Source of the DNA: Perkinsus marinus ATCC 50983
Lineage: Eukaryota > Perkinsozoa > Perkinsida > Perkinsidae
Length of the DNA: 64,000 nucleotides
Assembly: GCF_000006405.1 (NCBI RefSeq)
Contig: NW_003217015.1
Location: forward strand, 481,331-545,330
Direction: 5' to 3'
The translations under genes and the position numbers were made by a program. Of this stretch, positions 35,401-46,697 are shown one piece after another; positions within the stretch are counted from its first letter, which is position 1; the number at the start of each line of letters is the position of its first letter. Under the pieces are notes generated by a model that did not search any database, was not told the origin of the DNA, and was given only the letters and a program-made list of their open reading frames with translations.

Positions 35401-38400
35401 CAGTTGCATGAGAGGATGATACCGAACGAGGAGTGATGGCATACAATGGAGAAGCATAGTCCCGCCACGAGGATCATTGTGACCCGAGCTGTCCTCCACT
35501 GACACAATTCGGACATCTCCCTCTTATTCTCGTCCGGCACCTGTGACCGATTCAGCCGAGCACTAGGCTCGAATTCTCTACCATGAGCATAGTGTGGCAA
35601 CACGATAGTAGAGCAAGGGCAGTCGCTATAGGGGATAGGATAGCTGATAACACCAGAACCTGAGGTACCTGGTGCTCAGCGATACGACCAAAGCTACGAG
35701 TACGAGCATCTCCAAATGGCTATCATTGAGCTCCGGCATCGGTGTGGTGGCATAAACAACATCAGTGGCACAGCCAGGGTCATTCACATCTGTTACCCCC
35801 GGAGCACAGGTCTTGCGTGTGACATCAACCTAGGTACCATACCATGACCACAACAATAGCCAGCTGAATAAGCTGGGCACATTTCTCCAACACTCCTTGG
35901 CGTTAGGGTTCTCCAGGCAGACTTCCGACACAGGATCGTAGACCTGCCAGAGGGCTACCATCGCATACGGTTAGCAATACCGCTACCTGCAAGGCCCAGA
36001 GGAGCTCATTCACAAGTGCATTGGCCCCAATGGTCACGCACTGGATGTCGATACCCCCCTCAGGTATAACGTCGGGATCGAACTGGATGCCGATCCATGC
36101 CTCAGCCGTGCCTAATCCCACAAAGCCTCACAGCGGCAGGAACATCCATCCATTGTCAAGAGCGTATTGGGCATTCTCACTGCAAAAGTCACAAGGAGCC
36201 CACCAAGCTGTGGCTTCGCCATCAACATCAAATGCATAATGTGGTGGGTTCTCACCAGTGTACCTTATAGTGGGTCAACCCGATGTCATAGTGTCTCAGG
36301 TACTTCACCTACCCACTGGCGATGGCCGTCGCCCCGAGAGCACTAGTAGTAGGAATGCGACTCTGATCTGTGCACTGCTCCGAGTTATATAGACGAATGT
36401 CGTATACTTTCCAAAGCCTATTACGACGAAGTGTAGGGCAACAACTTGGCTTGCAAGCGCAAAGGGGAAAGGTAAAGGGGACTTAGTGGGGGCGTGCGCT
36501 ACTCACAGTCGCCTGCCCAGAGGGGCCGTATTCACAATCCGCCATCTAGTGTTCGGTGGGGGTTCTGAGGCTGCCTCCGTGAGGGCAAGCCATGAGCCAC
36601 CAGAGAGATAGTGGATCACTCGGATCTGGGGAGAGCAGCAGGTCGCCATGCAGAGGGCACGAGGTGTCCAGGTCAGACCTGTATCCAGTCCTGATTGTTG
36701 GGCTCGGAGGTCTCCAACACGACTGACTCCGCTGTATTTGTCACATCGAGAGGTTGCAGAATACGCACACACTTCACCTCACGAGATGAATCTAACGGCA
36801 CGAACTGGAGTGTGGACAAGCGGTCCTCTGAATGAAAGCCTACTCGTTCCTCCAAAAACGGTGAACGTAAGTCCAATCCATGGATTATAGTCGTTGGAGG
36901 CAGGCTGCCAGAACGTATCGGTATTCGCATCAAACGCTCGGTATCTACGCGCCGAACGCTGTCTCCAAATACCCCATTCTCCTTCGTGGACCACCAGTTC
37001 ACACCACTGCGAGGTGTATCAGTCTTTCTAGATTAACGCGAATATTCGCTTCGAGCGTACCCAGCAAATGTGCCGCCGGATTTATGAGAGCTGACAATTA
37101 CTGCTGGCTGTTGGTCATCGTTTCTACCGATAGAAGGTCCTTCACACTTCGAGTCTCGATGGAACGAAACTTCACTGACCTGCGAGTAGACATCAGCTCT
37201 TTACAGAGAACACTCGCGTGGTCCGCATGAGGAGCTCTACGTGTAGTCCAAGACCAAGTTGAGCTGCGAGTTTGATGACCTCGCTCACCTGCCACTTCGC
37301 AGCCGACGGGTGAGTGATCATATCCAACCTTCGGATTCTCCATTTTGTCTGCCAGCCCCACCCCAGCACAATCCAGCCTGAAATTGTCCATCGACAGCTT
37401 CAGAGCTACGCTTTCATATATCTCATCACTGACGAGATACATGAAAGCGTACCCTGACGAGTCGTCAGGGATCACATGTACGAGTCGTATTGTCGTATAG
37501 TACGACAATAATCTGACGTGCTGGGGGCGATCCGAAGTGTTAATCTAGCATCATGAGGATAGGAGAAGTCCGGATGTGGTCTACATTACCCAAGGTTCAA
37601 GCTGTGCCTCAATTGATTGCTCGGGGATGGTATATGCTGGCGTTACCAGCTACGTCGTATCATTCAAGCTGATGCAGCTAGTAGTGCTACGTTTCTGGCC
37701 TCCAGGAAGACTCCTGTGCTGAGATAGGTTCTTTGGTGGTTCATAGTGGTGGTACAGCAGCCTGACGTGTATGGGACATTGGGTGGAGCTTGCACGAACG
37801 TGGTCGATCAGCTTCGTATTCGTATACTTCATCAACTACGGAACATTCGTTGGTAGGACTTCTTGGTCCCCCCTGAATATCCATGATTTCTCTACGTGCC
37901 GGAGTTGTTCCGACACTGCATGATTTTGACAAGTCGTGGTAGCAGACTCGGAAGGCATCTTCAACATTGTAGAGCCGAATTCCCAACCTTCTCGACGAGG
38001 AGCTAAGGCTCACGGTTTTTGGACTTTCGTCAGAGTCCCGACTCAAGATAAGCACCACCCAAGGCCTTACTCTTATCAAGCCAATTACATGTCCCAGAAG
38101 ATGCACACCAACGCTGATCGTACCTGATCGACGATTCCACGGCATAGGAGCTTTCAAAGATATTATTGTAGACTAACGACCACTTGATTGAAGATCAGAT
38201 AACTCGTTCCTCCATGCAGATGCGCCACTTGAATGACTACATGCCCTCCTATCAATGTACGGACGATCGTAGCCCAGATGGAACAGGAATATAAAGTTGC
38301 CCCTCAGAACCATACCTGAGGACCATAGTCCTCTCCCATTGAGTCGTTGACTGCCATGCCAGTAGTCTTTCCAGGACAATCTCGCTCATCGAGTCGCCCT

Positions 38401-41262
38401 CATTCTGAGCTCCCGAGGAAAGAGTACCGGCTTTCGTGGACTCATAAACACGAACCTAATCACATTCAGCATATGACTCTGAAATTGAGAGTCTACGCCA
38501 AGGAAGACGACAGGAAGCTCTAAGTACGACTAGTCCCGGTTCAATCGAACACCTGCATCTACTATCCCGTAGGGCAGTCTTCCCTCGCCCTACAACATAG
38601 ACTTACACAACGTATGACACTGTCCGTCACTAAGCCGACCCATGGGATCTGGCTCTGATCCTGACAAGTGCGATACACCAGTAACAACATCTCGTTATAT
38701 ACTAACATCGGGTGGGCGGGGAGTCGATACTATTCCAAGTTGTTCATCTTCATACCTAAAATACCCTCATATTCACATCGAGCGGCTGATCATCAAACTA
38801 GATGATTTCATGAGTCATCGAGGAACATGTTAGACCTGACCTACGATCCTGCGTAGTCATCATAGTACGGTAGCCTCGGTAACCATCCTGTCTCGTATAG
38901 CCCATCATACACAAGATACGGGTCCTCCTGCTCACCTACACATAGCCAAGTCCTGTACATTCCAAGGAAAGGGACCTCAGTCCAGTTCAATTGAGGCCAT
39001 CCCACATACCAGTGATTTGGTTACTCACCTGCAACACCCTGTGATGAGACCGGCTGACCCTGCACAGGACCTCCCCTACACTCGGGGTTGGTATACCTAG
39101 CCAGATGGCTCACCAGGTAGCTGTGCTAGCCAGTACATAAGGGAGCTCTACTACATCTCAACACTCCACACCGGACACCTCTGAGTAAGGTCGGAGCCAC
39201 AGGCCGTCAACCCCCAGCCTTTACCCTTTAGTCGCCATATCGTAGAGTTGTAACTCGGGTATACTCGCAAGACCTGCCCAGGGATACCATGTCCAGCATA
39301 TCGTAAGGAACCTACCCCTGATGGCAGCGTCTGGCCACCGTATGTCAAACTGAGCCATGACCCTCCACTGAGCAGATCGAAGGAGTACCTGATCGATCCC
39401 CAGTGGACAAGATGTCCTCAGCGCTACTACGCTGTTTCCCACTGCACAGATCCAATGTACTGTATCGCAGCTCTTGACACCGAGTACCCAGGACCGAAGA
39501 AAGCTCTTACACAGGCCACACTAGGTGGCGTCCCTAGTATCCACCGTAGACCAACATACCTGCTCGTCGACTACAGGTTCAACGAGGATTACATCCTCTA
39601 CGCTTCCTCTTCATAACAGGAAGAACACTGGCTCCTCCAGGACTTGCTGGCATCGTTGGTGACACCGTCGAAGGCATAAGTAGGGTGTCTCGACTCTTCA
39701 TGGGACGATGCGATGATAGATATGTCCCGTACCTGTCACCCTATCCCTCTACCTCCTAGTGGCCCCCCACTACCAGGCCCTGATCGAGCCCCGCCGCCAA
39801 GCTGTGGCCCCCATCGTGCTGTAGTGGATGGAGCGCCTCAGTACACTCCGCATCAGCATACAGTTCAAGCTCGCGGATGTCCCATTGCCGGCTCACTACC
39901 TGCGTTACTGTGAGCCTCCATGAGCTCCGTGGCAGCATAGGGGAGAGCACCAGTCGAGTACCACCAAACAGTCCATCGTATCTACTCCAATAAGAATAGT
40001 AAGATTAACAGGAGCTGCAGCACCTCGCAACTGTCATCCATACGTTCTCCCCAGATAAGTACTGCAATACCACTGATGTAACATAGGCGTCGACTTCCAC
40101 ACCTTGCTGCATCTTCACACACTCAATGATAGCTGATAACGATGCCCTGCACCCAATCAGTTAATGAGAGTACTCACGCAATTCCGTGTCGAACTGCATC
40201 CCCAACCAGGCCTCATAGGGCCCACACTCAGCCGTTACACACTCAGCAGTCCATTCGGTAGACGGCTTCCTGAGGACCACAGCTCATGCACTGATAAAGT
40301 AGCGATTCCGCCACCAATCGAAAGCTCGGACCGGGCCATTGGAGGCTTTGAATGCACTCGACATAGGAGTACCACTAACTGTTAGGATGGTGTCAACTTC
40401 ACAGGCTGAGTCCACGTAAAATCCCTGACGACGAACCATAAAAGAGAGCACACAGGCGGCTGACCAGATCGACGATTGTCCACGGTCCCCTCACAGCCTC
40501 TGCATTGGCAATCCTCCACCTCCTACGGCTCGGCGGGAACACCCAAAAATCATTGAGTTTCATCCAGATATCGCCTGCATATCGATAACAATAATAGTCG
40601 ATACTATGCTTGATATTATCAGCCCTCGTTACCAGAAAGGAAGTCGAAGTCCATTATCCTAGTATAAGTAGCTTCCCCCACGAGCTTTCTCTCGAGCCGG
40701 GCCGAGTAGGCCAACTCCGACATGTCAGCACCCTGGAGTAGCTTCAAGCATCGTATGGTCACCGAAGGAGCAAACCTAACATTCTCTTGCCGGGGTCCAC
40801 ATCCCCAAGGAGCTCTTACTGATATCCAATAAAGCAACTGATAGCACAAGTAGAAGCCCTCCAGCCAGTAGTGGGGTCTCCATCCCTAGCCAAGTGAGCG
40901 TCGTACAGGCTGTGAGACACTACCACGTTGGACGACCCAGTCGTTGTCTGAGCTGCAGCGAGAGGCTCCTAACAACAACAACCACGAGCAATCTAAGGCA
41001 ACACACACAGTGACCAGGCCTAGGGCTCACCAGTGGCTCCCCGGTGCACTCAGTAGTGTCGAACCACTGCAATTCCTGAGTACCACACCGTCGACTACGG
41101 ACCGTGGCTCTGCCCTACTCGGACGAACCACTGTAACCGTGTCTCGTCAGTTTTCCTAAGACGCCACACGACTTCTCCAGTGATCTGTGATGATGCCAGC
41201 CTCGGTAACTCAACGATGCTCAGGAATGCAACGAGTCCGCATATGAACCGACGAGTCGTCAT
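32442..41262 (-). CDS. Giant secretory-pathway protein: repeated discoidin-like modules plus multipass membrane C-terminus
   Basis: Met 41262 opens a signal peptide (MTTRRFICGLVAFLSIVELP, cleavage near ASS-Q). Then come repeated modules resembling F5/8 type C (discoidin) domains: an ELxxY/FxxxxC strand (QELQWFDTTEC; IRELELYADAEC; VYDIRLYNSEQC; VSEVSFHRDSKC), a D-G/N-x-T-x-W turn (ARDGDPTTGW; FDANTDTFWQP; FDVDGEATAWW; VYDGLYETGW), a WIGIQFD strand (NPWIGLTF; EAWIGIQFD; EAWLGMQFD) and an I-x-CVxxxQ strand (IRCLKLLQ; IECVKMQQ; VKCVRILQ; IQCVTI). About six modules lie between 41.2 and 36.0 kb. From 35.9 kb on are hydrophobic membrane helices (SLFSWLLLWSWYGT; VTMILVAGLCFSIVC; LLVTLLVSGSVLAVVFAVGF; WVTAIFVLLTGVVVNVTG; GGLVIFIAILSELVLSC) and an acidic/basic tail ending SFVRRLVKKVGLSNLLQKAS. 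At least 25 exons. The 38.4-37.1 kb part is poorly resolved, so two adjacent genes are possible. Likely surface adhesion or sensing; inferred. Confidence 0.6.
34373..34567 (-). mobile_element. hAT-like MITE, copy E, with perfect 8-bp target duplication
   Basis: 195 bp in reverse orientation to the other copies. It runs from CAGTGTGGTAAAATT to TTTTTCGCAGCACTG. Both sides carry ggcctcct (34365-34372 and 34568-34575), an exact 8-bp duplication and the decisive evidence for hAT-type insertion. It includes an extra AT-rich stretch of about 40 bp in the middle relative to other copies. It lies in an intron of the discoidin-like gene. Confidence 0.92.
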
Positions 41263-42988
41263 AGGCACATCGTCTATAGCATCGACTGGAGCCCTGCGGA
41301 GATCAAAGCCTTGACCTTTACTAGTTGACTTGACTCAAGACAATAACGTAGAGAAACGCAGAGATATCCTCCCAAGGGCATCATCATTCATCATGATTAC
41401 ACGCCTCCGAGCATCGATCGAGTCAGCAAGAGTACATCTGTATAGCCCATACGACTACAGCAGCATACTCCACCACTTCGAGGGAAAGCACTATGCTTCA
41501 GAACAACAATCGACAATGATGAAGGGCGCACATTACCAACATTGCTAATGAGCACAATCATCACTAGGGCTAAACCACCAGTTTTGGAGACCTAAACAAA
41601 ACTATTGCTACTTGCTCATCTCCAGCCTGCCAGGTGTGTGTGACCACGCAGCCCGAGACCAACAGCCCGGATCGAGCGGAGATCTATTGGTATGGCGGTG
41701 ATGATAGGTGACTCGACAGAATTAAGGTAGTGTTCAGCCCTTTAGTAACAAACACTACGACCCTCTCCAAGAGCCCTTTAGGAGAGTTTAATGCTGGAAG
41801 GTGATTGATAGACTCGACTCAAGAGAGTCTTGATCGCAACACCTTTAGACACGTCGAGTACTCAACTCCCTGACACTCCCTGAACTTGCGGATTTCCTCA
41901 GGCACAGGGCGGTGGGAGAAGCCTCACTGTAGATGTCTCTTTATTCTTATCATCGTTCTCAAACCGTAATAGATCTTGATCTCTTGAGAGTCCCTGATTT
42001 TCTCAACGCAACCTGACGACGATTCAGTCGGCGCATCTCCATCGTTGCCCCGCAGGAAGACTAACAATGTTGTGGTTAAGGTTGATAGTCAACGTTTCAC
42101 TTGCGACTCGTATAATGTACCATGTCAAACGTGTATAATTCTGTTTCCACAAAAAAAACGATGTTATCGGACTACGGTCGTATGCCAGGACAAGGCCATG
42201 ACTACTAAGCCAGGTCGAGTAGGCCCATGGTCTGGTGACCTACGATAGGTAGCGGCATATTGGGGAATTAGATGATTAGCATCCTTTCATCACCGTGAGG
42301 GACTATTCACTCTTGTTATCATTCCGTGGACCACCTCCAGTTAACACCGACTGCATTGTGGATTGGCATGTAGTTGCCACTTTACACGCGTAGGAGAGTA
42401 ACATCGAAATGTAAGCAGCTCCGAGCCACGTATAACTCCCTCGCCAGTTGAGATTGTCTTCCATGCAGTCGTCTTGTCGGCGGCGTCACGTCTCGGATAG
42501 CACCCCTCGCCCTAGTGCCGGTACTTGCCTCAGTGGGGTGGGGCAGCGGCTGAGCCCAGTGGAAGGCAATCCATCAGAGGCCTTATGGAAGGCTTGGATA
42601 CCCATGGAGGAACCATCAGGAACGGAGCTGCTACTAGGATGGTTGACCGAGAGGCTGGGCATGTGTAGCGAGTTCCCTTCGCACTAGTGCCCATCTTGCT
42701 CAGCCTGGCCAGCACAAGGAATGTCACGTGGGCCTAAGTCCACCGTTGAGGCGGTAGTGATCTTTGCTATGGGGTAAGTAGGGACCAAAGACGATACAGT
42801 GGGAGTTAGTCGACAGGCCAGTATCAGTCTTGGTTAAAAATCGTACTATCACAGGGACGATTGAATGTATGATGGGAGTGCATGCAATTACTCTGTTGTT
42901 TCTGGATACTCCGTGCTCGCTGTGCTTTAAGCCGCCGCTCTCCCCGTCAGCATAGACTCCCACTCATGCCGTCATCGCTGCCTTCGAT
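41263..42988. other. Divergent intergenic region
   Basis: 1.7 kb between two divergently transcribed genes. Open frames at 42045-42248 and 42448-42687 (+) have no recognisable domain; the latter might be a 5' exon of the RAP-domain gene. No repeat recognised. Confidence 0.4.
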
Positions 42989-45502
42989 GTGCCTCACACT
43001 CGTCTCCCTGGGCAGTCGCTCAGGCAAAGTACTATTCACTATAGCGACGAGAAGCTGCTCTACGGCTGCACTTGTCGGAGAGCGAGGTGGGCTCGGACTG
43101 AAGTCGTCGAGGAGTCGATCATCCTCTTGGCAGGTTCCCATCGGTTGGTAGTATCAGATGCCCCCAAGGGCCATGAGTACGATATTCAAAAGAAGCTGGT
43201 CAGATCCCTCCGCCGAGGCAGCGATGAGAGTCTCCTCTCTGCTCGAGGCTTCTGTAGGAACCTCACGGAGCTGCTCGTCGAGAGGCCGGCCAACATCAGG
43301 CTTGTGCGAGAGTTACTCTTTGAGCTTGGGCACAACCGCAAGTTCACCGAGGCCAATCGGGATGCAGTAGATGGTCTATGTGGGGTCTTGAGGAGACGGA
43401 TCAACGACGACACCTTGTCAAGGGTCCAAGGACGAGCCCTCGGGGAGGTCGCGCTGTCCATCGGCAAGTTGGAACTACCATGGGTGGATGAGATGACTCT
43501 AATAACGCGGCATTGCACTGGCCGGATAGGGCTACAGTCAATGTCGGCCTCAGCTGTTGCTAATGTGGCCTATGGTGCAGCGAAGTGCGGTATAGCAGAT
43601 GATACCTTCGTTGAAGTTCTGGCCTCTGATTGGTTGAGGAGACTCCATTCTCGTACGGACGAGGCTGTTGTAGAGCCTGCTAGCCACACTATGGTGCTGA
43701 GGAGTTTGGCGTACATGTTCGATGGTCAACAATGTGTTGTCGACCTACTTCGGGAATTCCCCCGAAGGGTTGACATCTCCTCGTTCAGTGACCATCAGAA
43801 ATCCCAAATCGTATGGGCCGAAAGACGAGTTCTCCGAGAGGCTGGTAAGTCCGGTGACGCAACCCACGTAGAAACCGCTGATCTCGGGCTGGTCGATCTT
43901 GCTACTATCATGACGGCTTACGCACGGAGGCGTGAGGCACCCCCAGAGCACTTGAAGACTCGCATCCTCAGACTGGTATCATGCCAAGAACACGAGTTGG
44001 ACCCCCGCACCCTAGCTAACCTCAGCCGAGCGATAGGCAGTCTACTCGGGAGTCAGTGTGGGCATGGCCTCGACCAGCTGCTTGAAGCCGTGAACATCGC
44101 CATGGTGGAGTGCACTGGGCCCTTGGCCTTGTCGGATGTGGGCAGCATCCTCTGGGCAAGTCTCGCCTCCCCATCCCCCAAACTCACTAGGCTTGCTTCC
44201 ATACTACTAACAAACGTCGATGAGGGCTCGTTGGCAGCCGCGAGGCCCCAGGTGCAAGCTCCAATCCTATCGGGCATTGTCGGGCTAGGACTTAGCCAGG
44301 ACTTCCCGACACTGGTCAAGAGTATTGCAAATGTTAATGGTCTGAGGACCGACTGGACTGATGACGACGTGAAAGGTGTATCTCAGCTCGTCGGGCCGAT
44401 TTCGAAGCTTCTTGGTACACAGAATCAAGTGATAGCCATCGCCGACTGGGTGGGGTCGGTCAAGGCTGAGCTCTTGACCCTCTCGGTGGCTGGGAGAATC
44501 TTTAGAGGAATTGCTAACGCGACCAACCCTCGACAGATCCTAACAGAGTTCCCTGAAACAGCCTTGAGATTTGCAGATGCCGTAGTTGGTCGCTGTAAGC
44601 AGCTAGAGGGGGCAGCAGGAGCGGACCTTGCCGACTTGACGTCCATAATGTGGGGTCTCGCCACGGTACGTTTGTCCCATTACGAGCTACAGGAGAGATG
44701 CTGCTTGTTGGCTGCTAGTGTTCTCCGGCAGCAATCTACGGAAAAGGTCCGCAACCATCTGGCGGTATTTTTGTGGGCTCTCACGGCGAACTCTCATCGA
44801 ACTGAGGCTGCACATGAAGTCCTCCGAGGTGCTTCAACTAAGCTGTCCACTCAGGACCTACCCGTGCTGGCGTGGGCTATGGCAGTCCTTGACCATTTCG
44901 ACGAGAGGCTCTTGCGAGATGTCCTCAGCCGCTGTGCATCAGCCTCTTTGCAATCCGCTGCCCTCATTCGTGTGCATAGGGCGATTGAATGGGCAGCAGT
45001 GCAATACGGCTTTCAGCTACTCAGTCCCGACGAGCATGCCCTGGCCGCCAGGGCTGCAGCTGAGGCACGGAGCAATTCCTTGCCGACCAGTAGCTCCTTC
45101 CAGGACGAGATCTTGAGAGAGCTGGAGCCTCTCGTGAGCGAGGTCTACCCTCATTGGGATGTGGTCTCTGAATATGATTTGTCGGCCAGTCTCCCTGGCA
45201 TTGTATGTGATATCGCTCTGGTCGACAGGACGTCGAGGCAGCCTACATTACTAATAGAAGCTGACGGTGCTGCTCACTTCGTCCACTGTGTAGACAGTGA
45301 TGGCTCACGTCATGTAGGGTATGACGGCAAAACTGAACTCTTGCGTCGTATTGTGAAGTTGCATGGGTATCGCCTCCTCTCTATCGACACTAATTCATGG
45401 AAGTCCACTCTGCGTCCTGACCGTGAGGAGTTGCTCAAAGGGTGTATCAATTCGACGCTGGCCAACGGTGGAAACACGTTTCTGGATTCTGTTTCGGCAT
45501 GA
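42989..45502 (+). CDS. RAP-domain organelle RNA-binding protein
   Basis: A single open frame of 837 codons, unusual here for having no intron. The body is alpha-helical repeat-like (for example MSASAVANVAYGAAKCGIAD, LADLTSIMWGLATVRLSHYE, LAVFLWALTANSH, LPVLAWAMAVLDHF), resembling FASTK/HPR-type repeats with the recurring LxxxxWA/MWGLA signature. The C-terminal about 100 residues form a RAP domain: VYPHWDVVSEYDLSASLPGI, VCDIALVD, LLIEADGAAHFVHC (the hallmark IExDGPxHF), GKTELLRRIVKLHGYRLLSI and a final DREELLKG. RAP proteins act on mitochondrial or plastid RNAs and are expanded in apicomplexans and their kin. The first Met is only the first in the open frame; an upstream exon with a targeting signal is possible. 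Confidence 0.88.
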   Translation: MPHTRLPGQSLRQSTIHYSDEKLLYGCTCRRARWARTEVVEESIILLAGSHRLVVSDAPKGHEYDIQKKLVRSLRRGSDESLLSARGFCRNLTELLVERPANIRLVRELLFELGHNRKFTEANRDAVDGLCGVLRRRINDDTLSRVQGRALGEVALSIGKLELPWVDEMTLITRHCTGRIGLQSMSASAVANVAYGAAKCGIADDTFVEVLASDWLRRLHSRTDEAVVEPASHTMVLRSLAYMFDGQQCVVDLLREFPRRVDISSFSDHQKSQIVWAERRVLREAGKSGDATHVETADLGLVDLATIMTAYARRREAPPEHLKTRILRLVSCQEHELDPRTLANLSRAIGSLLGSQCGHGLDQLLEAVNIAMVECTGPLALSDVGSILWASLASPSPKLTRLASILLTNVDEGSLAAARPQVQAPILSGIVGLGLSQDFPTLVKSIANVNGLRTDWTDDDVKGVSQLVGPISKLLGTQNQVIAIADWVGSVKAELLTLSVAGRIFRGIANATNPRQILTEFPETALRFADAVVGRCKQLEGAAGADLADLTSIMWGLATVRLSHYELQERCCLLAASVLRQQSTEKVRNHLAVFLWALTANSHRTEAAHEVLRGASTKLSTQDLPVLAWAMAVLDHFDERLLRDVLSRCASASLQSAALIRVHRAIEWAAVQYGFQLLSPDEHALAARAAAEARSNSLPTSSSFQDEILRELEPLVSEVYPHWDVVSEYDLSASLPGIVCDIALVDRTSRQPTLLIEADGAAHFVHCVDSDGSRHVGYDGKTELLRRIVKLHGYRLLSIDTNSWKSTLRPDREELLKGCINSTLANGGNTFLDSVSA

Positions 45503-45608
45503 GTCAACAGTTGTTGCGTTGTCAGTAGCAGAGTCGATCCCGGCTATGTGAGAGGGGCACAGCCGACTGTCGGTTAGTGTCCACCGTCCAGGGTTCCTCT
45601 GGTTTTGT

Positions 45609-46478
45609 ATGGATTCTGCAGTCGATGACTTCTCCTACCAGAACGATGGGATACCACCTTGTCGCTTGCCGCTAGTTTATCAACAGAGGTTTCGCCGTAT
45701 CGAGGACAGATTGCGTCGGTTGACAGTTGCTTTGAAGGAACAGAGACTGTCATCGCCAGCAAGTACTCCTACTGGAAGCCCTCCTAGACCGCGTGAGAAG
45801 CTCACCATAGTGCTGTCCCCCAACGATGCACCGCGAGAACGGCCACGATCGATTTACCATAAGGCATGCATCCCTGCAGCCCCGTCTCTTCCACTCAAGG
45901 TAACGTCAGCGGACAGGAAGTATCGGTCACCGACTCGAGCGAGGAAAGTACCCGAATGTCGTATAGATCTATCTCCGTATCTCATCGGTTCGACGAGACC
46001 AGAAGATGGCGATCTGAATCGAGCTGAGTCGGCCCCGCGCCTCTCCGTGGAAAGCGAACGGATATTGGCAGACTTGCATGCGATGGATGAACGTATTGCA
46101 AACATCGAGCGGGAAGTGAAAGGACCACTCCGACGAGGAACTCCCCGAACACGTGATGCATTCGTGGAGGATTCAGCGAAGCAAGGTAACACTGTGGCCG
46201 TCAAGATGCTCCCGAGCCTGCGAACTCCCACTAATCTCTTGTCTAAAGGAGGATTGAGTGATAGAAGGCCGACCACACGAGACAAGAACCGTCAAGCGTC
46301 GACTGCAGTCTCTGAGTCACGACCACCCAGCTGGAGAGAACTAGCTGCAAGTTCTGCCGAGGGGGCAGTGTCGACGCCCAGTGGCACTCCAAGACCATCC
46401 GAGAATGTCCTACTCGCTCCCCGACTTGACACATCTCACCCTCGTCCCGGGCAGATAAGGAGAATCAGAGGTGTTTAA
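45609..46478 (+). CDS. Hypothetical basic, disordered protein
   Basis: 289-codon open frame, 106 bp after the RAP-domain gene on the same strand. A short coiled coil near residues 25-50 (FRRIEDRLRRLTVALKEQRL) is followed by Ser/Pro/Arg-rich sequence and a second helix (ILADLHAMDERIANIEREVK). No family recognised. The small helices suggest a cytoskeleton- or scaffold-associated protein, which is a guess. No intron needed. Confidence 0.65.
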   Translation: MDSAVDDFSYQNDGIPPCRLPLVYQQRFRRIEDRLRRLTVALKEQRLSSPASTPTGSPPRPREKLTIVLSPNDAPRERPRSIYHKACIPAAPSLPLKVTSADRKYRSPTRARKVPECRIDLSPYLIGSTRPEDGDLNRAESAPRLSVESERILADLHAMDERIANIEREVKGPLRRGTPRTRDAFVEDSAKQGNTVAVKMLPSLRTPTNLLSKGGLSDRRPTTRDKNRQASTAVSESRPPSWRELAASSAEGAVSTPSGTPRPSENVLLAPRLDTSHPRPGQIRRIRGV

Positions 46479-46697
46479 GGCTTATACCATTAACATTGAG
46501 TTGCCCTGTTGTGTTGTTGGGGTTATCGCTCGAAACTCCGACCTCAAGTGAGCGGGATTGATCCAAATATAGGACGTGTGGCCGGCGTATGTGCCGTATA
46601 TCATCAAATCAACTCCTATCTTATGCGGTATATCATAGTACACGTTGAGATTAATATCCCCACTAAGTAAAACACCACAAAAGCGTTCGCGAGACAA

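Noticed and set aside
45609-46285. Antisense open frame at 45854-46285
   Set aside because: A shadow of the plus-strand 289-codon frame, which has coherent helices and better composition.
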